A stretch of 64,000 bases of DNA from NCBI GenBank assembly GCA_040954595.2, contig CM082583.2:10912001-10976000 (forward strand). Reading direction: 5' to 3'. This stretch comes from Balanoglossus misakiensis. Taxonomy: Eukaryota > Hemichordata. This document shows, piece after piece, positions 1 through 12,000 of this stretch; the first letter of the stretch is position 1; the number at the start of each line of letters is the position of its first letter. Under the pieces are notes generated by a model. That model was not told where the DNA came from and made no database searches. It saw nothing but the letters and a program-made list of their open reading frames with translations. A program made the translations under genes and the position numbers.

Positions 1-530
1 GGACAGACCTATATACTACTGGTCATTTGGACATGCTGTGTGTGGCAGCGTAGGACAATAATAAGTAGGAAAATGCCAGATCAAAATTCTTCTCTTTGTC
101 AGGTGGTAGCTTGGTATCTTGGTAATGAATTGTACTTTCTAAAACGAGTCTAAAACAGCAATCGTTAAATTAAAGTAGAAACTGAGTTTCGCCATAAATT
201 ATGTGAAGTGGTACTGAGCAATTCGCAAACATCGAAGTCAAGAAAGAAAGTAATTCGTGATGGTTGGGGGATCGGCTTAGTTGAAGAGAGAATGCCACAG
301 CTGCTGTTCCTACGAACTGAACACCTCCCACCTGTCAAGACAAGAATAGTCACATGACTTTCGATTGTTCGAACAGATCAACGTAGGACCAATGATATGT
401 GTACAGTTTCTACAATCATTTGATTGACATGTCTGGGAAGACAAAGGTCTGCGCCGGTTATCAACTTGGCTCAAAGAGTGCCTCTGGTCCGTTTGTGAAT
501 GAGGATTATGATGGGAATACTTCTAACCGA
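1..530. other. Left-edge intergenic DNA, no gene supported
   Basis: I see no splice-framed or recognisable coding sequence here. It lies downstream of the first SLC10 gene, whose stop codon is at 531-533 on the minus strand, so part of it is probably that gene's 3' UTR. Confidence 0.5.
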
Positions 531-2675
531 TTACATGAAGTAACGATCTTCGGTTTCCGTCGCTCTGTCTTCGGACGATGACGGGAAGACTTCGTCTCCG
601 AAAGGGAAATTATCGTGACTGACTACTTCGGTGTTTGTTTCTGCATTCTTTGTTTTCAAAATGCTAAGCTTTTTCTGGACTTTCAACTGAGCTATGTCAG
701 GAGTTCCGTTCTCTAAGTACATGGCCGCGGCAGGCATAGTTTTGCCATCAATAGTGAGGACGTCTTCGTCACCGTCGTCGTCGTACTTGTCACCGTAGTC
801 GCAAGCTGGGCAGTAGCCGCGCCCGTAAGTGACCCGAAAGAGGAGAACAGCAACGGAGACTTCTAACGTCATGACGGGTCCATACAGACTGGAGATGACT
901 TGCATGGCGGCTCGTTGGAGGCCACTGGGAAAAGAAGAGTTGATGACGGCCAGGGCAAGCGCCACGTTCTGTCCCGCCGTCTCGATGGAAATCGTCCGCC
1001 TCTCGGAACAAGGAAGACGGATAACACTGGCGCCTATGAAACCGATCGATCCAGCGAGAAGTGGCAGGAAGACAATGAGTAACCACGCATCCCAGTCAAG
1101 TTCGGTGAAGACTGCCGGATTGATGTACGTGCGAAGCCCAATGCCAGTGAGAATACCCAGCACTCCTACAAGTGAACACACCTAGTAATAAGAGATAAGA
1201 ATGATGAGCGAATATGGAAAAAATCGATCTCTATGGCCTTTCTTAATAGCAGGATTCGATTCCATATTCTCTGGGAATTAATTCACCGACACGCATGGAT
1301 AAAATTCACCGAGTCGTGATGGAATTTCTGACGTTTTCTCCAAGCTGTGGTGATGGTTCTTGAGCAGCCGAGGAAATATTCAGCCAACAAAAGCAGGTCA
1401 GCCTGAGCACCCATTGTTATGCCACATTTTTGAAGAAAAAAAATCATACTAGTTTTTCTTTGGCAAAAACAGCATGTTTTTCGTCTATTTTCACCAATCG
1501 GACGAAAATATACTTCGATTACAACCGTACATGTACATCTTATTCCTTGCGTGTTTGTTTGTTGAAGGCTAACTCTAACGCATCAATGATAGCGAAGGCG
1601 ACCACTTTCACCTTAGTGATTCCTTTGATATGTCTTGGCAATTTGTATTTCAGAAACAATCCTACACCGGCCGGTACAAGCACCAGAATCAAAGAGACGA
1701 TTACGGTCAGATACGGAATGGTCACCTGTGCTGAATTGGACCAACCACGACCATAGAGAAACAATGCCAGCGGCATGGCGCCTATAGCAAGCACAGTGGA
1801 GCACGTCGTCACACAGATGCTGAAACGGATAAGAATAACATCAAACTTGGTGGATATATAAAAAAAACAATTATGTTTACAAGGTGTGTTTATCATCTGC
1901 TCCATTTTAAAAATCAGGTCTGAGAGACAAAATCTGTATCCCTCATTTCGACTCAGGTAATTGTTACTGGGTTTTACTAGTGGTAATCTGCACGTGTTTG
2001 TTATTTTTCATTGTGCCAACGATTTATCATTATGATATCCACGGTCACTTTTTGGGGTGACCTAGGGTTATCATATGGGTCAGACCCACAGACTACAAGA
2101 GCTCTTCAGTTTCTAAATATATCTCCCGGTTGGAAACTGGCTGATAACAATCTCCTTGGGTATCTACAATCGTGAGATCTATCTCGCTGATAATTCGATT
2201 AATGTCAGTGTGCCCTCTGTTGAAAAGAATGAGTAACCAAGAGGTTGGACGAGATTACAGCATAATTTGTTGATTGGCCCTACCACCATACGGAAAGTAC
2301 ATGTACATACCTTAGCGACACGTTTCCCTTGGCGTAATACGTAAACACGTTCGACATGCTACCACCTGGTGAACTACACTGTATAATGAGACCGATAGCG
2401 AATTCAGGGCGAAGATCTGTCGCGTGCGCCAAGCCAAAGGCTACCAGCGGCATGATGACGAATTGTGACAACCAGCAGATCAAAATACCCCACGGTCGGC
2501 GAAAACTTCGCTTGATCTCGCCTACTTCAGTGGCACCACCCATCCCTAGCATTACTAGCACAATGACAAGGTAGTTGATGATTTGGTCGGCGAGAAATAG
2601 CTTTTCAATTAGCGGTGACGTTGCTTCTTCATCTGTGCTGTTTGTGAAGTTCACTCCCGCCGTCGTCATCGACAT
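531..2675 (-). CDS. SLC10A-like: SLC10-family sodium/bile-acid-type cotransporter, copy A
   Basis: Three coding exons on the minus strand: 2675-2311, 1819-1612 and 1181-531, predicting 407 aa. Splice sites are GT-AG and phases join exactly (365 + 208 nt gives phase 0 at exon 3). The protein has an N-terminal Asn/Ser/Thr stretch suggesting N-glycosylation, then hydrophobic segments in the order of the ASBT/NTCP fold. Family landmarks are GMGGATEVGEIKRSFRRPWG, the CSSPGGSMSNVF signature (CCPGG in vertebrate ASBT), TTCSTVLAIGAMPL, and the IETAGQN segment carrying the conserved sodium-site Glu and Gln. In the family it is a plasma-membrane symporter of sodium with bile salts or other organic anions; the substrate here is unknown. 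The cytoplasmic tail is long, about 90 aa, acidic, and ends in Tyr-Phe-Met. I chose the ATG at 2675 because it precedes the glycosylation stretch; an upstream non-coding exon is possible. Confidence 0.9.
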
Positions 2676-2756
2676 TTTGTCAAAGATTTGAAATTGATCC
2701 ACCGGTTTGTTCCCGAATGCAAAAAATGCTCGACGAAGGGTAGTACCTTGCACCAA

Positions 2757-4413
2757 AATGGCACTTGTACCTTATGTACGGGGAGTTTTGAATTAAATCA
2801 TAATTTTGCAAACACATAATTCAACATTAATAATGACAGAACGCAATTATTATTAATGGTAACAAACACCTGGTTTGGTTTGCATCTACAACCATTTTCA
2901 ATTTTAGACACCAAACCACTGATACGAGTCGTGGTTGTGATCAGTGCCGTGGTGACCCAGCGTTGAAATGGTTGTAGACGCTGTCACGATAAAAGAGAAA
3001 TGGTTCTCGCTGTCTTTAACGTGCGATCGATTTACGAGTTTCTGAACCCATACGTGCAAAGGCTTTTTAATTTTAAACACGATCACCTCTCTGCCAATAA
3101 AAGGCGGGTCAGGATAAAGTCTCTGAGAGGCGAAAAACTTATTGCTCAGTTTGCAATACGCATAGAGAATGGTTTCTATAGACATCAAATTACCTGCTTG
3201 TAACTTGTGTCTGTCAATATTGTATTTTTACGAACGTTTTACATTTTAGAGCTAATCTCCCTTGACCTCCCTTGACTGTGCAGACTAGGTCAAGATACGC
3301 TACGAAGGTTAATTTCCGGAATTCCTTTCTGGTTTCAACTTAATACGCCAATACAAATACATATATCCTTAACAACGCAAGAACACTATTCTTGTTTCCA
3401 CACATGGCGTAGATAAAAGCGATATGTTTATTTCAGTATAAATGACTTCCTTGAAAGATAAAAAAAACTTTGCATTTAAATGTATGCATTGTGTATTATA
3501 AAAAGTAGAAAAACTAAGTCTTAATAAAAGATAAAGACGACACAATGTTTTGTACATTAACAGGTAGAAATGTAATAGCTTAATCAGAGTCAGCGGTGTT
3601 GTTTTCATATCTGTTGCACGCAATACCGTCATAGGCGTTCATAAAGGTATTTCATGCCCTTCTGAAAGATCTTCGCGTGCTGGTTTCTTGACTGAGGCCT
3701 CGCAACTTGTCACGTTTTTTGGCGCGATTCACACGTTTCGAAAGTTACAAGTCCGGGGGTCAATGTACAGCGCCTCGGAATATGCTTCCGACAAAGAGAA
3801 CACATTATTCACGCACCTGTTGTACATTTGTTTGCAGAGTGGATGGACGATGAGCTGGCCAATCAAGGACAACCTAGCGAGACCGGTGGCACGCTATCCG
3901 AACAATGGAATGAAATACTGGACCATCCCTCAGTGGAGATGTGTAGCTATGGGAGGTCCGCGGGAATATGACATTACCGGCAGTGTCTGAATATTAACCA
4001 GAACTGGTGTGTCAACTAAATAATTAATTATCATCCGTGCATTTTTTACAAAATACAAGAATCATGCAGTGTACACAAAGCCAACAGAATATAACATAAT
4101 GAGTTCGCCTCTGCGACTCACTGGAGGAAACAAAATAATAACATATATGTCCCATACAAGTGCCGCTTGAGAAAATTCCATCTAAACTGCACTTTTGGTA
4201 AAATGTGTAAAACATTACTAGTACATGTACGTCTGGTGGGTTATATTCAATTAAAATTTACGATATTGTTGTACTGGTTGTCCATATCAAAGTGGTTACA
4301 TGACTTTCTTTATTTCGGACACAAGAGAGACTAAGATGCGTACCCATGAAGGGAACGTATACAACGATTGAGCAGCGGGCGCAATCTTAATTTCTCTGGT
4401 GTTTCATTTTCTC
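2757..4413. other. Spacer between the two tandem SLC10 genes
   Basis: About 1.65 kb of AT-rich DNA between copy A's start and copy B's stop. Short open frames occur, such as 3688-3990 plus, but none has a recognised domain or convincing splice context. It should hold copy A's promoter and 5' UTR and copy B's 3' UTR. Confidence 0.5.
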
Positions 4414-5952
4414 TTACGCGAAGTAATATTCTTCGGTGTTCGTTCCCTTGTCCTTGCAGCCGTTGTCGTCTTCGTCATCTTCAAAGCCGTAATTAGTGTA
4501 CTCCGAGTCTGTGTTGGTGCCACAGTCTCGTGTTTTGGTGATATCGTTCGTGGTGTTCATTGGTATGGCTTCTGTGGTGCCGTTTCCAACCGACAAGGGA
4601 AGCGACCCCTTGGCGTCTTCAGCGGGGACAACTTTACGGTCGTCGTCTTGCGCGTCGATGTTCAAGATGATTTCGTCGTCTTTGTCCAAGTCGCCGTAAT
4701 CACACGCGTTGCAGTAGCCCCGGTTGTAGAACAGCCGGAATATCACGATCCCGATGAGAATTTCCATCCCCAGGACGGGACCGTACAGGCTTGGAATAAC
4801 TTGCATGGCAGCTCGTTGGTTGCCAGACGGAAATGACGAATTGATGACGGTGAGCGACAGAGCGACGTTCTGACAGGCTGTCTCGATGGAGATGGTTCGT
4901 CTGCTGGAGCAGGGCAGGCGAATCACGCTAGAGCTTACAAAACCGATGGTTCCGGCCAGCACGGGTAGAGAGAGTACAATCAGCCATATGGTCCAGTCCA
5001 TATTAGTAAAGACAGATGGATTGATGTATGCACGGATTCCAACTCCAGCCAGAAGACCAATTAAGCCAATTAATGCACTCACCTACAGACAAAATATATC
5101 AAACATTTTATTGTTTTATTCTCTGTTATGATAGATGATGTCATCATCATCATCATCATCACCACCACCATCACTCAAACCAATGAAAGCGATGAAATAG
5201 CTTACCTGGGTGATTCTGTTGATATATTTTGGCAGTTTGTATTTCAAGAACAATCCAATAGCGGCTGGCACAAGCACCAGTGCCAAAGATACAATCACAG
5301 TTAGATACGGAATGGCAACTTTACCCGAGTCTGACCAACTACGACCGTAGAGAAATAAGCAGAGGGGCATAGCTCCTATCGCTAGTATCGTTGAACAAGT
5401 AGTCAAACAGATGCTAAAATAGAAAAAAAATAGATGCTGTTAAACGTTTTGACAAAAAATGCACATTTTTTTTAATTGATGTGTCAGCAAATAACAATTC
5501 AGGCCAGTGTTACATCATGCAAAACGCATCATTCCTATACGCATATTGATTACCACGTACCTGAGTGACACATTTCCCTTGGCATAGTACGCGAACACAT
5601 TAGACATGCTGCCCCCGGGGGAACTGCACTGTATAATGAGACCGATAGCGAACTCGGGGCGAAGATCGATGGCATGCGCCAAGCCAAAGGCCACAAGCGG
5701 CATGATGACGAACTGTGTGAACCAGCAGATCAAAATACCCCAGGGTCGGCGAAAACTCCGCTTAATCTCGCCTACTTCAGTGGCACCACCCATCCCTAAC
5801 ATGATCAAGACGATGACCATATAGGTGATGATTTGATCGGCGAGAAACAATCGTTTGACGAGCGGAGACATTGGAGTCACCGCGCTCGTCGCGTTCGTGG
5901 TGTTCGTGATGTTGGAAATGGTCGCAATCATAGTTTCGTTTGTCGACGCCAT
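4414..5952 (-). CDS. SLC10A-like: SLC10-family sodium/bile-acid-type cotransporter, copy B
   Basis: Three coding exons at 5952-5561, 5413-5206 and 5082-4414 predict 422 aa, with the same exon lengths and phases as copy A (exon 2 is 208 nt in both). Exon 1 is nearly identical to copy A through GMGGATEVGEIKRSFRRPWG and the CSSPGGSMSNVF signature, so the pair is a tandem duplication. IETACQN carries the sodium-site Glu/Gln. The N-terminus is dense in Asn-X-Thr/Ser sequons, as expected for an outward N-terminus. The tail is longer and more acidic than in A and holds two TNT motifs, CGTNTD near residue 387 and KGTNTE near residue 412, and ends Tyr-Tyr-Phe-Ala. By family it is a plasma-membrane sodium-coupled organic-anion importer; the substrate is not deducible. 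I chose the ATG at 5952 because it opens the sequon-rich N-terminus. Confidence 0.9.
5138..5175. repeat. TCA/CCA trinucleotide microsatellite
   Basis: A short run of TCA units passing into CCA units lies in intron 2 of the SLC10 copy B gene. It is a simple sequence repeat with no coding role. Confidence 0.9.
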
Positions 5953-6015
5953 CTTCAGTGTCTGTGGAGTGAAATAAAATACCAGTAAATCTGAGAAGTC
6001 CTTTCCAATCCACAC

Positions 6016-9000
6016 TCGAATCTTTTGGTATGAGTCTCAATTTTCACCGAACAATTGTTCCTTTTATGCTCATTTTTTCAAAAACAAAACTTTGTAAACA
6101 TTCTTGTATTTAATCCGTAATTAATTATTTGATAATAACGCAATTTTCCGTCATCTTCAATTGCGTCCTGTTTTGATCAATAAGACGACAATGGTCGTGT
6201 TATATTTTGAAAACAAGGCTCTGATGTCATCAACTATGAGCAAAGAGCGGGGAGTAAACTTTGACTGAGTTTCGATCGAGTGTCGGCAAAACATTCAGTG
6301 CTGAAGAGCGTTGACCTGTCAAGGCAGTCAACCTGTGAAATGGGTCACGTGACCACCATCATACCTGGCCGTATGTTTGGTATCTTTGTGCCGCGATCTC
6401 ACTGAAGTAATAACACATAACATGGCGGACGTCAGTTTCAGCAAGAGATGCTGAACATGGAAAATGTCAGCGATCATAAATACCCAATGAGTAGTGCGTG
6501 TGTCAGAGAGAGATGGGGAGGGAGGGAGAGAGGGAGGGAGGGAGAGAGAGGGGAGAGAGATAGGGGGATAGAGAGGGTGGAGAGGGAGGGAGAGAGAGAG
6601 AGAGACGCTATCTGTGTCCTGGATCTAGTGCATGTATGCCTGACAGGCGAGGTCAAACATGCTATGTAGAATTGTAGGTGCTATAAATTCTATTTTAAAT
6701 TACTGTTCGCACTTATGCAAAGTTGGTATATAGGCAAATGTAATGTCGCCTTATTCAATCGCATACGCCCGAGACTGTAAAATTTTGCATCCTTTGACGC
6801 TGCCCCTGCCAATTAATTCTTGCTGTCTGTATCTTTGTACGGATAATTTTCCGTTTCACTCGTTTCAAATTCAGGACAAGAGTCATCAGCAGCTTTGATT
6901 CCGACAGGTGAAGCATGGGTCAGTCACCCCAACTTGTAGTGAAAAGACGTCGTTACTGGCCATGTCTATCTGTCTCTGCCTTGCAACTCATTATCGATTG
7001 TTTTATTTAAAGGGTATTTAGACTGAACTGACAGGTGCGGAATGTTACTATTTCCGACAAAGTGCGCCGAACAATGACATCAAAAACGAAGCCACCTACA
7101 TTGTAAACTGCCAGTCTCCTTGCCCTTTTCTGTTAAACTGTATTTAGAACTTGTCCTTTTTACTTATTTCCGCGTGAAATATCATTATTTTTCACCCACT
7201 TTAGAAATTCAAATCACCACTGATTACTGGGAAATATTGTATGTGTATTGTGCATTCTTTTTGAATGTTTTGTTGTCCACTCAACAATGCCACTGTTTGT
7301 GTGTGTGTGTTCTTTTAAAACGAAACACTATTACACCAGATGCATTTGTTTTCTCATACCTTAAGAGAATGAGCGGTCTAATACCGAAAATATGTCTTCA
7401 TGACGTCAGAAGGTCATTTATTTGTTTGACCAGTTCGGTAACGAGCTCAGGTGGACACTGCATAATGTTTACACTCAACTCTGGTCTCGTCGCTGCCTTT
7501 CACCAGCGCTATCGGTACTGTATTGCATACGTCATAATTTTGGCAATATCAGCGATACAAGAAAATATTTCCTAGATATCTTGGTATTTAGGAAAAGTAC
7601 ATGTACACTGAGGATCAGTATGCAACATATGTGGAGCAGTGATATTGCCAAAATCTATATAACCGAACTTCCTCATGTATATATAGACACATATTCGGCA
7701 CTACTGTGCTATGGTGATAAAAATTCGTCCGAGGCAAAACACAAAAAGTCAATTCAAGCAAGCTAAAGAGAGTTCAGGACGGTTCGTGGGTCATATTTCG
7801 GAAAATCTGTCAAGAAAGCTGGCGTTTTCGAGGAGTAAACGTACCTAATAAATAACGAGCGGCTGTTTGAAGCTGTTGAAGAGAAGAAAGTGTGAATGTT
7901 TTAGTGATAAAAGTGTTGTGTTTAGCTAACGTCACAGATATCGATATACTTTTGTTGATATGTATCAAGACTTGCCCTTTTGTAAATTCTGATCAAATCA
8001 AGGGTTGCAAGGCGATGAGGTCGCCAGTTGTCGCGACTTCGCGACAAATACTGACATGACTGAAGACCCTCATATCAGACTGTTTCAGTTAGACCAGGTC
8101 TCAATAAAATGCAGTCGTTTTTGGCAAGTCCGTTGTGGTTTCAAGCCGTGGATTTCCGACGTATTCGACACCGCAGTAATTAAAATATCCTTTCCGTGTG
8201 TGAGTAGGGTCTCACCGGTGCCGCGTGACTCACTATCGCCCTAGACAACCGTTTTTGTAATGTTTGATTGGTCAAATCAAGAGCAGGTATCGTCGGCATC
8301 TTGCCGTTTGGGGATTGGATGTAGGATGATAGGACGGGGGTGTTGCCAGAGCATACGGTTGTAGTGCCGTCCCCCGGTAGAGGGACTGTGCTGGCTGACT
8401 GTATTGTACTAACTGTATTTGCGTCAAGCTATTTTGGTCACCACTTGAGCGAAACGAATTTACAGTCTCTCAAGACAAGAAAGTTATTTACAGTGGAAAG
8501 TTAAGCGCTGTTGACAATACCTATAAACAAATGTCAATCTGGTAATATATTTTACGAGGACCGCGCAAGGTACGCGACATTCCGCGGTTGTACACTTTCT
8601 GCAAAACTTTAATATTGCGAAGGTTAATTCATTTCGACATTTCATGCGGAAACAACAAATCGTTTGGCACGTTTTCAACTCAGAGGCAGAGACATATCCT
8701 CCATTCGCCGTGTTTAGACTCAGACTTCATCACCTGTTTGGTAGTTGACTAAAAGAAGGACATTTCGATAATCTGCTTCAGGTGGGCGCTTCAATAGCCA
8801 ACTGGTGGAATATCAGAATTTCAACGTGACCCAGGAAAAGTTTCCGTTTATGGGATCTCAGTAAGTTGACTGACATTTTCTCGTGCAAAAATACCGATTG
8901 GAGATGGTAATTTTGGCAATGATATTTCCAAAAAAGGGAATCGCAGGATTGTGATGAAAGTACCACTTTGATTAAAGAGGTCTGTAAAACCTGATTCCCG

Positions 9001-12000
9001 GCCCGCCTCTGTACTCGACCTGGTATCCCAATTAAACTTTTACACTTTAATGTCACGAATCACGACAGAAAGTTGAAAATACCAGAGAATCCAGAGACGA
9101 TATGGTTTGTTGTTGCTTCAGGAGAAAGCCCTGACCCCTGTTAGCAGAATGTAGTTTGAAATATACACTAGGCGATTAACGCCCAGATCGGACTGTGTCG
9201 CGATTTCTTCGAACAGCTGTGCCTGTGGCCATAATTACCGGTGTGGGTGTGAATTTTGACTAATTGATCGACACAAACCTACAAAAGAGATTGAGGAAAT
9301 AAACAGGTGGTGCAGAAGGAACTGTTATTTATTCACTGTTTAATTATGCACGCCGTATTGTCAAATGCCAACCCAGGTGCAGACACGGTCACGCAGACAC
9401 GGTCACCCCACCAAGAACGTATGCCGTCGTATTTTACTTGCGAATAACGCCGCCGACGACAGAACATAGCGAAGTCGTATGACTCTGTCAGTAGTATTAA
9501 ATTTTTGTCGAGAGCGCAAGGACATTTTCTATTATTCCATTTGTGTGGGAACGCAATAAGCGAAAAACAAAAAGAAGAAAACGAACATAATAACACACCC
9601 TGATCTGAAGATAAACATATTGAATTCGAACTTATCAGTATTTATAAACTGCAATAACTGAGACTACTATCAGATTGACTGTAATTAGTTGTTCCTAGTG
9701 GTCAATATTTTTAAATGTGAGGACAGAATCAGATGATACTTTGATTCGTGTTTTTAAATATGCCATTCTTCCTGGCAGTGTTATCAGCTTTAATATACGC
9801 AGCGCTTTATTGCAAACAAATATATGAGGACAACCTTTGGTTGCGACGGCACACTCGTACACAATAACACAACTGTCCCTGCTGTGTCTGACACGAAGCG
9901 GCACGATCGTTTGGGGGCGCTGTAAAGGACTCGTCACGTTTCGAGTACCGAGTAGACGACTACTGGTATAACTGTCTGAAGTAATACAGAGATGAATGTA
10001 ATCAACAGATGTAGTCAGTACGACCCTGGAGACTTAAATTATGTGACCGATCCGAAAACAATCAAGTGTAACGCAAATATTGCATTAATAGTTAATGGTG
10101 TGAAATTAACACGTCTGAAAGTTCAATATATCCAGGCGCCTTAAGGTGATTCGTTTAAGTTCGTACGATTACTTCAGAATGCTTTTAGAGACCGCCTAGT
10201 TAAGGTTATGTACACGCATATGGTTTTTATTGTGACTGAAACAGGAGCTGGAGCTTAATAGGTTTGGCATCACGAATAATCAGTGATGCAATGCTCAAGG
10301 CAAGGCTGAGAATTCCATATATGAATGACTGCACAAACCACAAAGACATGAATATGCTTCGATAATAATTTTGTACTGAGTTTGCTGCTGCTGTTGTCAG
10401 CGGCTACGGCATCGCCAAACCGCGATCGTCTGCAACTTCCATTCATGTTGATTGACGTATACCATCAGTGATACATGTAGAAAGCTTCAACGCCAGCAAA
10501 CACATTAACACAATCAAGAAACCAGACACAACCGTTAACGTAAGCGAGCACACGAAGAATAATTTTTCATGAACTAATGGCAGAATTTATCATACAGATG
10601 TTCGTAACACTGAAAGTCTGTTGAAATTTGTAAAGTCTTTTCCGACTTGGATTTCATTGAAGGAAAATAGAGCGGACTATAGGCATAAGTGTGATTGTTT
10701 TTGACAAGTTCATTTGTTTCTAAAACAGTTTTAAAGCAACAGGTGACATTCTTCAAGTGTTAATTTCTGGGGGGAAATTAGACCATTTTCCAACGAAACG
10801 AAATGATAATGATATCTTTCCGTCGATGTGTACATTACCTGAAATTGTTCGCATAAAAATCAGTGGTACTTGATGGTGACTGAGGTGAATCGGCGGCTTG
10901 CGTCGTAACTTGCAGATCTCGGCTCTGAGAGGGACCGCTGCCAAATGCCCAATTTTATCGAAATCTGCCGACTAGACCAAACAAGCCAAGCAGTACTTTC
11001 ACCTGCCCTGAGCGAAATCGATCGGGTCACTCCCCTCATATCAGAAAATCACGGGCTTGTTTTTTTCAGGCAAAGGGGGACCTCTATAACCCCTGAGAAC
11101 CACCCCCTGGATTGTTGTTCTTTAGCAATGCAGGAAGTAAGCAACTGGAAGCGGCTCACTTCCCGGCCCCACCGACAAATAGACATACATATCAGGGTGA
11201 CCCACTATGGCGGGTGATGGTGACATCGAACTGATGTGGAAATCTCGACAAACAGGACTATTGCGGGATGATGACTAGCATCATCGCAACGAAATAATGC
11301 CATCAGATTTAGTATTCTAAACTAAAAGGTCGTAATAATTATTTTGCAGTATGGATCGCCGGCCAATCAGGCGAATAATCCAGATTGAGCTTGTTAATCG
11401 AAGTGAAATTTTAGCCAAATTGGTTTTGTTTGTTTGCTCGTTTGTTTGCCTTCACATCATTTTCATCACCGACTTTGAATTTTGACTTTAAGGCGTCAGT
11501 TCGCCATGTTTTTGCCACTGTGAAGAGTTATGTAAAACAAGTAGAAGATCTAATTATTGCGTGAACGGACGAGGTTCAATAATATATACTGATTTTCCAA
11601 CCCCCTGCTGTTGAGAAAATGTTCAAATCCGAGAAGCAAATACTTAAAAAGGTGTAATAACTTCTCTCCCCGCGGATCTGGTCGGCTGGACGCGCAAAGG
11701 CGATTGGGGTCGCCATCATACGATGAGGTCAATCCAGTATGTTCAGGTATGCAGTTCTGAATGTATGCCACTTTCTTCCAGGGGGAAGTATTTTCCATTG
11801 TGCAAAAGGGGAAGGACAGTATAACAACCAAATATGCAGTCTGTACCTTGAAGACTCGAAACGTGTACCCTTGCTTCGATACGAATGATTAAAAAGGACA
11901 TCTCAAGAAATTTTGCTTAACAAATTAATGCTAATTGACGTTAATGGTTATTTTCCCAGTTTCACGTCACATTGCGTTTCCCTGGAGTTAGAGTCATTAG

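Noticed and set aside
1245-1275. TTCGATTCC string resembling a tRNA T-loop
   Set aside because: No matching acceptor stem, D-arm or anticodon arm could be folded around it.
2356-2574. Antisense 72-codon frames conserved at matching positions in SLC10 copies A and B (2356-2574 and 5606-5824, plus strand)
   Set aside because: They are the reverse complement of the highly conserved transporter exon 1; their similarity follows from the sense-strand duplication.
3688-3990. 100-codon open frame between the SLC10 genes
   Set aside because: No family resemblance, no splice signals joining it to anything, and no matching frame near the other SLC10 copies.
6448-6669. Arg/Glu-rich 73-codon frame and its Leu/Ser-rich antisense partner
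   Set aside because: Both are translations of a GA-rich microsatellite.
7120-7575. 151-codon open frame on the plus strand
   Set aside because: No recognisable domain, ordinary composition for AT-rich noncoding DNA, and no splice partners.
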